Shown here in pieces: positions 34,276 to 42,781 of a stretch of 64,000 nt of DNA. The position numbers and the translations under genes were made by a program. The notes below the pieces were generated by a model. That model was not told where the DNA came from. It made no database searches and saw only the letters and a list, made by a program, of their open reading frames with translations. Each line of letters opens with the position of its first letter. The first letter of the stretch is position 1. Source of the stretch: Olleya aquimaris (GTDB lineage Bacteria > Bacteroidota > Bacteroidia > Flavobacteriales > Flavobacteriaceae); NCBI RefSeq assembly GCF_003259525.1, contig NZ_QLLO01000003.1, forward strand, positions 270,066 through 334,065, written 5' to 3'.

Positions 34276-34911
34276 ATGAAAAATTTAATCTATCCTTTCT
34301 TAATTCTACTATTTTATAGTTGTGATAGTACACAATTAAAAGACCGTTGGATAAGTCCAGAAGCCGATAATTACACGCTAGAGAAGGTGTTTATTATTGG
34401 TTTAACAGACCATTTAGAAGCAAAAGAAAAATTTGAAAAAAAATTACAAAGTCAATTTGCTATTAGAGGTATTGAAGCCACAACTAGTTTAAACATCTTA
34501 GAGACAGACGTTCTATTAAAAAAAAGAACTGAAGAAGATTTAAACCTATTGGAAGAAAAACTTCTTAAAGAAGGCTATAATGCTATAATATTTAGCAAAG
34601 TTGTTGGGATAAAAAATAAAATAAAATACAAAGAAGACTATTCTGACCTTGACAACAATCATAAACGGTTTAATGATGACTATTTAATGTATCAAGATCA
34701 ATTTTTTAATCCTGATGCTTACAAAGAATATCAAGTTTATAATGCAGAAACCTCTATATATTGCATTTGTCCTACTAAAGAGCGTACTTTAATCTGGAAA
34801 GGGTACATAGACATTATTGATCCAGAAAATATAAACGAAACGGTTAATGACTATTCAAAATTACTTATTCTGGTATTGGAAGAGGACGGAATCATACCAT
34901 TAAAAGAATAA
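34276..34911 (+). CDS. Unrecognised lipoprotein in the Usp operon
   Basis: The 211-residue product has a short lipoprotein signal with lipobox FYSC (Cys16). The mature sequence starts DSTQLKDRWISPEADNYTL, followed by a KVFIIGLTDHLEAKEKFEKKL segment and a GYNAIIFSKVVGI strand. This resembles the layout of small DUF4136-type lipoproteins, but the match is weak. It starts five bases after the preceding gene and ends four bases before the TSUP gene. Confidence 0.72.
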   Translation: MKNLIYPFLILLFYSCDSTQLKDRWISPEADNYTLEKVFIIGLTDHLEAKEKFEKKLQSQFAIRGIEATTSLNILETDVLLKKRTEEDLNLLEEKLLKEGYNAIIFSKVVGIKNKIKYKEDYSDLDNNHKRFNDDYLMYQDQFFNPDAYKEYQVYNAETSIYCICPTKERTLIWKGYIDIIDPENINETVNDYSKLLILVLEEDGIIPLKE

Positions 34912-34915
34912 AAAT

Positions 34916-35641
34916 ATGCTATCTAAATACTTTGGTGTTTTTATATTCTTAGTCTTACTAGCAGAAATATTGGGCACTGTTGGTGGATTTGGATCGTCTG
35001 TTTTTTTTGTACCTGTTGCTAACTTCTTTTTCGATTTTCAAAGTGTATTAGGTATTACTGCGCTTTTTCACCTTTCTAGTAATATTATTAAAATTGGCTT
35101 TTTTAGAAAAGGTATTGACAAACGTGTGGTTTTATATTTAGGTATACCTGCTATAATTTTTGTGTCATTAGGTGCTTATTTAAGTCAGTTTTTTGACCCA
35201 AAAATTCTGACTTATTTTTTAGGTGGATTTTTAATTATTTTAAGCTTAGTCTTTTTAATTTTTAGACAACTAAAAATTAAAGACAAAAATAGTAACGCAG
35301 TTATTGGTGGAGCATTATCAGGTCTAAGTGCTGGGTTATTGGGTACTGGTGGAGCTATAAGAGGCATTACTTTGTCTGCCTTTAAAATGAATAAAGAAAA
35401 GTTTATTGCCACCTCAGCAGTTATAGATTTAGGGGTAGATTTTAGTAGATCTATTGTCTATTATCAAAACGGATACATTCACAAACATGATTTATACTTG
35501 ATCCCTATCTTAATCATAGTAAGCATTGTTGGTACTTACATAGGGAAGAAAATATTGAATAAAATCTCTCAAGACCAATTTAGAAACTTTGTTTTAATAC
35601 TTATTCTTTTAATAGGCATTGCAAGTATCATCTCCACTTAA
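34916..35641 (+). CDS. TSUP/TauE-SafE family membrane protein
   Basis: A 241-residue protein with about eight hydrophobic segments. The TSUP repeats are GTVGGFGSSVFFVPVANFFF near residue 20 and GLSAGLLGTGGAIRGITLSA near residue 140. It is the last gene of the Usp operon and its stop overlaps that of the convergent Usp gene by four bases. The substrate is unknown; family members carry sulfite and other organosulfur anions. Confidence 0.85.
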   Translation: MLSKYFGVFIFLVLLAEILGTVGGFGSSVFFVPVANFFFDFQSVLGITALFHLSSNIIKIGFFRKGIDKRVVLYLGIPAIIFVSLGAYLSQFFDPKILTYFLGGFLIILSLVFLIFRQLKIKDKNSNAVIGGALSGLSAGLLGTGGAIRGITLSAFKMNKEKFIATSAVIDLGVDFSRSIVYYQNGYIHKHDLYLIPILIIVSIVGTYIGKKILNKISQDQFRNFVLILILLIGIASIIST

Positions 35642-36471
35642 TCATGTAAAATAAATAAAGGAATTGATGCAATTTTACTGTGCTTAGTTATTGGAGAGCC
35701 AGAAAATAAACGCTCCAAAAAGCTTGTTTTTTGGATGATAAACACTTCAAAATCTATTGCATGAGTTTGCACATAGGTATCTACTACATGATGCATTGGC
35801 ACATTAGTTATGTTATGATAATCATAATCTGAAGCTTTAAATAATGATTTTAATGCTTTGGCATCTTTTGCTGTAATCGAATTATTTTCAGCAGATTCTG
35901 TAATTCTCAAAATATGGTATTTAGCATCTTTTTTATCCACTAATTCCAAAATGACTTGTAGTCTTTTGCTATTTAATTCATCGTTTTCGTCTAAAGGAAT
36001 TAATACCTCTTTAGGCTTAGCAAAATTATAATCCTTAGGAATAATAAGTGTTGGGCAATTTACTTTTCTAATGACGTTTAACGTATTACTACCAAACACT
36101 ACCTCATCTGCTCCAGTAACACCATTGGTACCCATAACTATTAAATCTATAGTTTGAAGCTCTACTAACTGATTAATAGCGTCTGTAAACACATCATAAT
36201 CTATATGAATAGAGAATGTGTGATTGTTGTTTTTATAGTTGTTTTGAAGCGTTGCCATTAAATCTTCTAAATCTTCTTTAGGAGATTTTACTATTGAAGC
36301 ATACAAATTGTCGTTACCTGTGGTCATTAAATCTGCAGAAGTAAATGTTGATGCTTTATGCACATAAACCAAATGACATTTTAAAGTTTGAGCCTCTAAT
36401 AGCTGTAAAGCATAGTGTATTGCATTTTTAGAACTTTCTGAAAAATCGGTAAGTAATAATATGTTTTTCAT
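35638..36471 (-). CDS. Universal stress protein, two tandem Usp domains
   Basis: A 277-residue protein starting MKNILLLTDFSESSKNAIH. The first domain ends with GTNGVTGADEVVFGSNTLNVI, a good nucleotide-binding loop; the second domain (from about 145) lacks a clear glycine loop. It converges with the TSUP gene. No dyad of either family was found upstream, unlike the other two Usp genes. Confidence 0.92.
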   Translation of the reverse strand: MKNILLLTDFSESSKNAIHYALQLLEAQTLKCHLVYVHKASTFTSADLMTTGNDNLYASIVKSPKEDLEDLMATLQNNYKNNNHTFSIHIDYDVFTDAINQLVELQTIDLIVMGTNGVTGADEVVFGSNTLNVIRKVNCPTLIIPKDYNFAKPKEVLIPLDENDELNSKRLQVILELVDKKDAKYHILRITESAENNSITAKDAKALKSLFKASDYDYHNITNVPMHHVVDTYVQTHAIDFEVFIIQKTSFLERLFSGSPITKHSKIASIPLFILHD

Positions 36472-36506
36472 TTAAATAAGAATAAAATTTTATGTCAATA
36501 GCTTTT

Positions 36507-36536
36507 TCTAATTTACGACTTTAAGTCGAAATTAGA
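36507..36536. repeat. Hairpin between the TSUP-like gene and the Usp gene
   Basis: TCTAATTTACGACTT (36507-36521) and AAGTCGAAATTAGA (36523-36536) are nearly perfect inverted arms with one bulge. No T-run follows on either strand, so a factor-independent terminator is doubtful; it may be an RNA processing or protecting hairpin between the cco operon end and the Usp gene. Confidence 0.5.
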
Positions 36537-36558
36537 TGGCGAACAATTAAAAAAACTA

Positions 36559-37260
36559 TTAATGACAATCAATACTGCTTTGCACCATCTCCACCACAGG
36601 ACTTGGAGATATAAAAGGAATGCCAAGACCTAAACCTCTTAATATAAATAGTGCACCAATAACTACAACAAAAACAGGAATAACTTTTTGGATACGTTGT
36701 TTAATGGTTGTATTTAAAAATTTACCAAGATATATAGCTGTAGTCATTAACGGAATAGTCCCTAAACCAAAAAATGCCATATATAAACTACCTTGCAGAG
36801 CTGTTCCTGTTGCAATTGCACCAAAAACTGCCATATAAACTAAACCACATGGTAAAAACCCGTTTAAAAACCCAATAGTTAAAAAGGTGTCTGCAGTTTT
36901 CTTTTTTAAAGCTTGTCCCATTTGTTTTTTTACAAATCCTACAGCTTTAAAAATTGGTTTAACTATTAAGTGTTGACCTATTTTTTTATATGGAAATATA
37001 ATAACCACTATCATTAACGCTCCAATAATAATAGATAGTTTTTGTTGTAAACCAAAAATATAAAGGCTTTTACCTATTAAACCAAAAACTAATCCAATAA
37101 TACTGTAAGCTAACAAACGACCAATGTGGTAAGCGGTTATTTGACTCACTTTTTTAAACGAATTACTTCTATCCACAGGTAGCATAAAGGCAATAGGACC
37201 ACACATCCCAACACAGTGGAAGCTTCCTAAAAGACCAAATATAATTGCGGATAAAAGCAT
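36559..37260 (-). CDS. Sulfite exporter TauE/SafE / UreH-like membrane protein of the cco operon
   Basis: A 233-residue membrane protein starting MLLSAIIFGLLGSFHCVGMCGPIAFMLP, with the HCXXMC motif typical of the cbb3-associated UreH-like group. About six helices follow, and a second conserved motif, GFLNGFLPCGLVYMA, lies near residue 130. It ends in a His/Cys-containing tail (SSIDCH). Its start follows the ccoH stop directly. A copper-handling role in oxidase assembly is the usual proposal for this group. Confidence 0.87.
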   Translation of the reverse strand: MLLSAIIFGLLGSFHCVGMCGPIAFMLPVDRSNSFKKVSQITAYHIGRLLAYSIIGLVFGLIGKSLYIFGLQQKLSIIIGALMIVVIIFPYKKIGQHLIVKPIFKAVGFVKKQMGQALKKKTADTFLTIGFLNGFLPCGLVYMAVFGAIATGTALQGSLYMAFFGLGTIPLMTTAIYLGKFLNTTIKQRIQKVIPVFVVVIGALFILRGLGLGIPFISPSPVVEMVQSSIDCH

Positions 37261-37707
37261 TTAATAAGTAATATCTTCTTTAAACATATAGTTTTTATCG
37301 TTGTACATCCAATCTATTTTAATGTTCCAACGACCATCCAACAAACGTTTGTCAGGTATGAGCAAATTGTGATTAGACAACAAAATTGTGGTTTCGAAGT
37401 CTAGTTGTTTGTTAGATGGTCTATATAGGAACACTTTTCCTGAAATGGCGCTATAATCTAGGTCTTCTGGAAAACTAATAATCATGCCTTCCGGAGTTTT
37501 TTTCCAAGTTAGTTTAGACGTTAATTCTTTTGAGTTTTCTTCTTTATTAATATCGTTTTGATACTCTAATTCTTGTTTGTAATAATCTTCACTTACCAAG
37601 TCATGATCTAGGTCTTTATTAACATTCATACTAATAACAAAGTACATGATAAAGCTTATAAAAGCTATAAATGCAATAACTATAGACGTTCCCCAATTTA
37701 ATTTCAT
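37261..37707 (-). CDS. ccoH: FixH/CcoH cbb3 oxidase assembly protein
   Basis: The 148-residue product has an N-terminal membrane helix (residues 5-27, WGTSIVIAFIAFISFIMYFV) and then the FixH pattern with DHDLVSEDYYKQELEYQ, a periplasmic domain of beta strands and LLIPDKRLLDGRWNIKIDW. It sits between ccoG and the UreH-like gene. CcoH helps assemble or stabilise cbb3 oxidase. Confidence 0.9.
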   Translation of the reverse strand: MKLNWGTSIVIAFIAFISFIMYFVISMNVNKDLDHDLVSEDYYKQELEYQNDINKEENSKELTSKLTWKKTPEGMIISFPEDLDYSAISGKVFLYRPSNKQLDFETTILLSNHNLLIPDKRLLDGRWNIKIDWMYNDKNYMFKEDITY

Positions 37708-37719
37708 AATATCTTTTTA

Positions 37720-39141
37720 TTAAAAACTTCTTGGTCCCAAGAAGTTTATAGTTGTTGTTTCAATTAACTTATCACTACTGTATACCTCTACGGTTACTTT
37801 GGTTCGGTCTCCACTAAGCAGACTTTCGTCAAGTTCAATAAACATAGTACCTTCTGCCAATCCCTGAGCTGGCACTACAAAACTTTTATCTGTAGATACT
37901 AATGTAATTGTACCCTCTATTGCTCTTAATTTAAAACTAACATTAGATATGTCTTCTGTGGTTTTATTAACTAATTTATAAGTAAACACATTACTTATAA
38001 TGGTTTCACCTTTATGCTCGTAACGTTGACCTGGCAATCTTAAAATATTAGCTTCTATGTCGTTACGCAACTGTAACATGGTAAATAAAGCGCCAATAAG
38101 CACAATTAATACTATGATGTAACCTTTAAGACGTGCGGTCCATTTAAATGGTTCTTTATCTTCAATATTGGCTTCGCTAGCATAACGTATTAATCCTGTA
38201 GGCAAACCTACTTTTTCCATAATGGTATCACACTCGTCAATACAAGCGGTACAATTAACACATTCTAATTGTGTACCATTTCTAATATCAATACCTGTTG
38301 GACACACATGTACGCATTGAAAACAATCAATACAATCACCATGACCTAAAGCTGCTCTATCCTCATCCTTTCGCCATTTTTTACGTCCGTTTTCTCCTTC
38401 TCCACGCTTATGATCATAGGCAACAACTATAGATTTATTATCTAAAAGAACCCCTTGTAATCGACCATAAGGACACGCAATGATACATACTTGTTCTCTG
38501 AACCAAGAAAACACAAAGTAGAATAAACCAGTAAATATTAATAAAGGAATTAACGTTCCTACATGTTTAAAGGGTCCTTCATTTACATATTCTAATAGTT
38601 TGTCACTACCTATTAAATAGGCTAGAAAAATATTAGCGATTAAAAATGAAATGATAAAAAATATGGTATGCTTTAATACTCGTTTTTTTATTTTTTCTGA
38701 GGTCCACTTCGATTTTTTTAAACGCATTTGCTTTCCTCTATCTCCATCTATCCAAAATTCGATACGTCTAAAAACCATTTCCATAAAAATGGTTTGCGGA
38801 CAAATCCAACCACAGAATATACGTCCAAAAGCTACTGTAAACAATGTGATGAAGATTACACCAATAATCATTGATATAACAAATAGGTGAAAATCTTGAG
38901 GCCAAAACGGAAAACCAAAAATATTAAATCGACGCTCTATTACATTAAACAATAAAAACTGATTCCCATTTATTTTAATAAATGGAGCTGCAAATAAAAA
39001 GGCTAATAAAAAGTAACTCACATACTTTCTATAATCGTAAAACGTACCACTTGGTTTTTTTGGAAAAACCCAAGCACGTTTACCCTCTTCGTTTATTGTT
39101 GCTATCGAGTCTCTAAAGGATTCGTTTTTTGGAGCTTCCAT
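37720..39141 (-). CDS. ccoG: Cytochrome oxidase accessory protein CcoG (polyferredoxin)
   Basis: A 473-residue membrane iron-sulfur protein. Several N-terminal helices include the FCGWICPQTIFMEMVFRR motif near 110. A CIIACPYGRLQG motif lies near 220, and the two [4Fe-4S] clusters are in CIDCFQCVHVCPTGID and CVNCTACIDECD (near 270-310). The C-terminal domain is immunoglobulin-like. The family is involved in copper reduction for cbb3 assembly. It is 13 bases after ccoP. Confidence 0.95.
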   Translation of the reverse strand: MEAPKNESFRDSIATINEEGKRAWVFPKKPSGTFYDYRKYVSYFLLAFLFAAPFIKINGNQFLLFNVIERRFNIFGFPFWPQDFHLFVISMIIGVIFITLFTVAFGRIFCGWICPQTIFMEMVFRRIEFWIDGDRGKQMRLKKSKWTSEKIKKRVLKHTIFFIISFLIANIFLAYLIGSDKLLEYVNEGPFKHVGTLIPLLIFTGLFYFVFSWFREQVCIIACPYGRLQGVLLDNKSIVVAYDHKRGEGENGRKKWRKDEDRAALGHGDCIDCFQCVHVCPTGIDIRNGTQLECVNCTACIDECDTIMEKVGLPTGLIRYASEANIEDKEPFKWTARLKGYIIVLIVLIGALFTMLQLRNDIEANILRLPGQRYEHKGETIISNVFTYKLVNKTTEDISNVSFKLRAIEGTITLVSTDKSFVVPAQGLAEGTMFIELDESLLSGDRTKVTVEVYSSDKLIETTTINFLGPRSF

Positions 39142-39154
39142 TTCTTTTTATCCT

Positions 39155-40117
39155 TTATTCATTTACAGAAACAGATTTCTCTACCTCTAAAACCTCTATA
39201 TCTTTAGCTTCTTCAGGGATTTCTAAATCTTCTACTCCTTCTGGTTGCCATAATTGTCCTTCAGGATCTTTTGGACTAGCTGGTGTTGTTCCTTGTAAAG
39301 ACAAGACGTAACTTGCTACTTGTGCCATTTCAACAGGTTTTAAACCTTCTTTTTTCCACGATACCATTCCTTTTCCAGAACGACCACCTTCAGATATGGT
39401 TTTAAAGACACTTTTAATATCACCTCCTAATATCCAATACTTATCTGTAAGATTAGGACCAATTCCTCCTCCTCCATCTGCCACATGACATGCTACGCAA
39501 TTAGTTGTATAAATGGCTTTTCCAGCTTTTAAATCTGCAGCATCTGTTAACAAGGTTACTGTATTAAAATCAACAAGGTTTTTAGCTGTTTTTTTGTATT
39601 CTTCTAATTCAATTTTAGCTTGAGCATACTCTTGCTCTATTTCGTCTTGTTGTGTATCTCCATCAAAAATGTGATACTTAGCTAAGTAAACAACTGCAAA
39701 TACAATAGAGATATAAAAAGAATACACCCACCATGGTGGTAAGTTATTGTCTAACTCTTTTATACCATCGTAATTATGGTCTAAGATAATTTCGTGTTCT
39801 TCTTCTATAGGTTTATCATCTCCTTTTAACTTGCTATACCACGCTTTTAGTTTGGTAAACTGAGGTACTTTAGTCTTGCTTGCCAAATAACGCTGTTTTG
39901 CTTCTTCATCTAAACTCTGAAACAATACGTTTTCAATAGAGCCTACAATACCTTCAATAGCAATTAATACAAATAATATCAATGCTAAAAATAACATGAT
40001 AATTGGGTGCTCTAAAAAGGCTGGTTTATCTCCTGAGTCTACAAAATATTCAACCAATCCAAAGATGGCAAAGAATATAACAGGAACTCTGACGTATGAT
40101 GGGATTAAATTTCTCAT
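39155..40117 (-). CDS. ccoP: cbb3 cytochrome c oxidase subunit III, CcoP (single heme)
   Basis: A 320-residue protein with two N-terminal membrane helices, the CcoP N-terminal motif ELDNNLPPWWVYSFYISIVFAVVYL near residue 130, and one cytochrome c domain with CVACH (near 207) and a Met in GKGMVSW. Proteobacterial CcoP has two heme motifs; only one is present here, and the C-terminal 45 residues are an acidic tail. Its start overlaps the ccoQ stop by four bases. Confidence 0.94.
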   Translation of the reverse strand: MRNLIPSYVRVPVIFFAIFGLVEYFVDSGDKPAFLEHPIIMLFLALILFVLIAIEGIVGSIENVLFQSLDEEAKQRYLASKTKVPQFTKLKAWYSKLKGDDKPIEEEHEIILDHNYDGIKELDNNLPPWWVYSFYISIVFAVVYLAKYHIFDGDTQQDEIEQEYAQAKIELEEYKKTAKNLVDFNTVTLLTDAADLKAGKAIYTTNCVACHVADGGGGIGPNLTDKYWILGGDIKSVFKTISEGGRSGKGMVSWKKEGLKPVEMAQVASYVLSLQGTTPASPKDPEGQLWQPEGVEDLEIPEEAKDIEVLEVEKSVSVNE

Positions 40118-40305
40118 GATTCGGTATCGTTTTGGTTGTCTAATTCTAATGGTATATTACTAACTTTAGTGATGTAATCCTTTTTAGCGGTTAGAACCCA
40201 CCAAAAAAGTATTACAAAAAAGCCAAAGAATATAAGCAGTGATAGTATTGGGTATATTTCTATACCAGTAATACTTTCTAAATGATTTTTTACAAATTTT
40301 AACAT
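40114..40305 (-). CDS. ccoQ: CcoQ-like small cbb3 subunit
   Basis: A 63-residue protein with one membrane helix (about 19-38, PILSLLIFFGFFVILFWWVL) and a charged C-terminus. Size, topology and position between ccoNO and ccoP support CcoQ. The sequence itself is too short for firm family assignment. Confidence 0.85.
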   Translation of the reverse strand: MLKFVKNHLESITGIEIYPILSLLIFFGFFVILFWWVLTAKKDYITKVSNIPLELDNQNDTES

Positions 40306-40311
40306 GGCGTA

Positions 40312-42507
40312 TTAGTTTTGTGCGGTTGTAGTTTCTGTATCATCAACATTAATATCTGTTCCTAAGCGTTGCAGATAAGCAATTAAAGCGACAATCTCTC
40401 TGTTTTTCATTTCAACAAAATCTGCTCCAGCTTTTTGTTTACTAGCTTGATAAGCTTCAACAAAATCTGGGTCTGAATGTAGATTTTCTTCAATTTGAGC
40501 ACCTTGTGCTAACATATTAGCTTGTGCATTAGCTATATCCTTCTCTGTATAAGGCACTCCTAAAGCAACCATAGTACGCATTTTAGCTTCGGTTTGAGAT
40601 TTATCCAGCTCATCTTCTATTAACCATTGGTATCTTGGCATAATAGATTTTTTATTCATAGCCTGAGGATCATACATGTGGTTAAAGTGCCAGTTGTCGT
40701 TATACTTTTTACCTATTCTATGTAAATCTGGACCAGTACGTTTACTTCCCCATAAAAATGGATGGTCATAAACATATTCTCCTGCTTTACTATACTCGCC
40801 ATAACGTTCTACTTCACTTCTAAAAGGACGTACCATTTGCGAGTGACATCCAACACAACCTTCACGTATGTAGATATCTCGACCTTCTAGTTCTAATGGC
40901 GAATATGGTTCTACACTACTAATAGTAGGAATATTAGATTTAACCATAATCGTTGGGACAATCTGTATAATTCCACCAATTAAAATTGCGATAGTAGCAT
41001 ATATAGTTAATTTAATTGGTTTACGCTCTAGCCAAGTATGGTAGCCTTCTCCAGCAACTCGTTTTTTAGAGACACGTTGTAATGCTGCAGCTTCAGCTAA
41101 TTCGTCTTCAACAACACTTCCTTTTCTAATAGTAACAATAATATTATATACTAAAATTAGCATACCTACCAAGTACAAGGTACCACCAATAGCACGCATC
41201 CAGTACATTGGCATAATCTCGGTAACGGTTTCAAGAAAATTTCCATACTTAATATTGCCATCTGGATTGAATTGCTTCCACATACTTGCTTGTGTAAATC
41301 CAGCAACATACATTGGTAAAGCGTACATAATTATTCCTAAGGTACCCATCCAAAAGTGAAGATTGGCAAGTGGCAACGAGTGTAATTTTGTTTTAAATAA
41401 TTTTGGTACTAAATAGTAAATCATACCAAAAGTTAAAAACCCATTCCAAGCTAACGCACCTACGTGTACGTGTGCAATGATCCAATCTGTAAAGTGAGCA
41501 ATTGCATTTACGTTTTTAAGTGATAGCATTGGACCTTCAAACGTAGCCATACCATAACCTGTAATAGCTACTACCATAAACTTAAGTACAGGATCTACAC
41601 GAACTTTGTCCCAAGCACCACGAAGCGTTAACAGTCCGTTTATCATTCCTCCCCAAGAAGGCATTAATAACATCACAGAAAAGGTAACTCCTAAATTCTG
41701 AGCCCATTCTGGTAAAGCGGTATATAATAAGTGGTGAGGTCCTGCCCAAATGTAAATAAAGATTAACGACCAAAAGTGTACGATGGATAATCTATATGAA
41801 TATACAGGTCTGTTAGCTGCTTTAGGTACAAAATAGTACATTAATCCCAAGAAAGGCGTGGTTAAGAAAAAGGCAACCGCATTATGACCATACCACCATT
41901 GTACTAAGGCATCCTGTACACCAGCATAAACCGAATAACTTTTCATACCAGTTAAACTAACTGGTAACTCTAAACTATTAAAAATATGTAACACTGCAAC
42001 TGTAACAAACGTAGCAATGTAAAACCAGATAGCAACGTATAAATGACGCTGACGACGTTTTAACATCGTACCAATTAAGTTTGCTCCAAAAGCTACCCAA
42101 ATTAATGCAATTGCAATATCAAAAGGCCATTCTAACTCTGCATATTCTTTAGAAGTGGTATAGCCTAATGGTAATGTAATGGCTGCACCAACAATAATTA
42201 ATTGCCATCCCCAAAAATTTATATTGCTTAGCAAATCGCTAAACATTCTTGCTTTTAACAGACGTTGAGTAGAGTAATATACTCCAGCAAAAATAGCGTT
42301 ACCCACAAATGCAAAAATCACCGCATTGGTGTGTAGTGGTCTTAAACGACCAAAGCTAAGCCATGAAATCCCATCTGTCATATTTGGGAATAAAAACATG
42401 AACGCTAAAATGAGTCCTACTAACATACCTACAACTCCCCAGAGCATGGTAGCGTAAAGAAACTTTTTAACAATCTTGTTATCGTAATAAAATTGCTGCA
42501 TTTCCAT
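40312..42507 (-). CDS. ccoNO: cbb3 cytochrome c oxidase CcoN-CcoO fusion
   Basis: A 731-residue fusion. Residues 1-470 are subunit I with 12 helices and the heme/copper ligands: His in RPLHTNAVIF, the QWWYGHNAVAFFLT segment, the WAGPHHLLYTALP pair, and IAHVHVGALAWNG. Residues 500-731 are the CcoO-type cytochrome c with GCVGCHSQMVRPFRSE and the Met-containing MPRYQWL region. The fusion is common in Bacteroidetes. It is the catalytic core of the high-affinity oxidase, reducing oxygen to water in the inner membrane. The neighbouring ccoS is 11 bases upstream. Confidence 0.97.
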   Translation of the reverse strand: MEMQQFYYDNKIVKKFLYATMLWGVVGMLVGLILAFMFLFPNMTDGISWLSFGRLRPLHTNAVIFAFVGNAIFAGVYYSTQRLLKARMFSDLLSNINFWGWQLIIVGAAITLPLGYTTSKEYAELEWPFDIAIALIWVAFGANLIGTMLKRRQRHLYVAIWFYIATFVTVAVLHIFNSLELPVSLTGMKSYSVYAGVQDALVQWWYGHNAVAFFLTTPFLGLMYYFVPKAANRPVYSYRLSIVHFWSLIFIYIWAGPHHLLYTALPEWAQNLGVTFSVMLLMPSWGGMINGLLTLRGAWDKVRVDPVLKFMVVAITGYGMATFEGPMLSLKNVNAIAHFTDWIIAHVHVGALAWNGFLTFGMIYYLVPKLFKTKLHSLPLANLHFWMGTLGIIMYALPMYVAGFTQASMWKQFNPDGNIKYGNFLETVTEIMPMYWMRAIGGTLYLVGMLILVYNIIVTIRKGSVVEDELAEAAALQRVSKKRVAGEGYHTWLERKPIKLTIYATIAILIGGIIQIVPTIMVKSNIPTISSVEPYSPLELEGRDIYIREGCVGCHSQMVRPFRSEVERYGEYSKAGEYVYDHPFLWGSKRTGPDLHRIGKKYNDNWHFNHMYDPQAMNKKSIMPRYQWLIEDELDKSQTEAKMRTMVALGVPYTEKDIANAQANMLAQGAQIEENLHSDPDFVEAYQASKQKAGADFVEMKNREIVALIAYLQRLGTDINVDDTETTTAQN

Positions 42508-42518
42508 AATAATTGTGA

Positions 42519-42707
42519 TTAGTCTTTATTGTTGTTTTTAGTTATAGTTTTTGATTTAGTTTTAACTAATTCGTCTTCAAATAGAATTCGAACAGAAGGT
42601 GTGTAACTATCGTCAAATTGTCCGTTTTTGACTGCCATGATAAAGGCAATAAAAAAGATAATTGCAACAATAATGCTTACTGTTAGTAAAATATATATAA
42701 CACTCAT
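42519..42707 (-). CDS. ccoS: cbb3 oxidase maturation protein CcoS
   Basis: The 62-residue product starts MSVIYILLTVSIIVAIIFFIAFIMAV, one helix, followed by the CcoS pattern KNGQFDD. CcoS is needed for cofactor insertion into cbb3 oxidase. It is the first gene of the ccoS-NO-Q-P-G-H-UreH operon. A perfect-arm Fnr-type dyad lies 51-64 bases upstream. Confidence 0.92.
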   Translation of the reverse strand: MSVIYILLTVSIIVAIIFFIAFIMAVKNGQFDDSYTPSVRILFEDELVKTKSKTITKNNNKD

Positions 42708-42757
42708 ACCTATTAGAAGTTATGTTTCAAAATTAGTTTAGATGCGCCTTTTAAAAG

Positions 42758-42771
42758 ATGACATTTGTCAT
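42758..42771. promoter_or_regulatory. Fnr-type dyad upstream of the cco operon
   Basis: ATGACATTTGTCAT, with perfect 6-base arms, 51-64 bases upstream of ccoS. Distance and context match an activating Fnr-type site. Confidence 0.7.
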
Positions 42772-42781
42772 GTTTAAAGCA

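Noticed and set aside
36507..36536. Long hairpin as an intrinsic terminator
   Set aside because: No T-run follows on either strand, so it was listed only as an inverted repeat.
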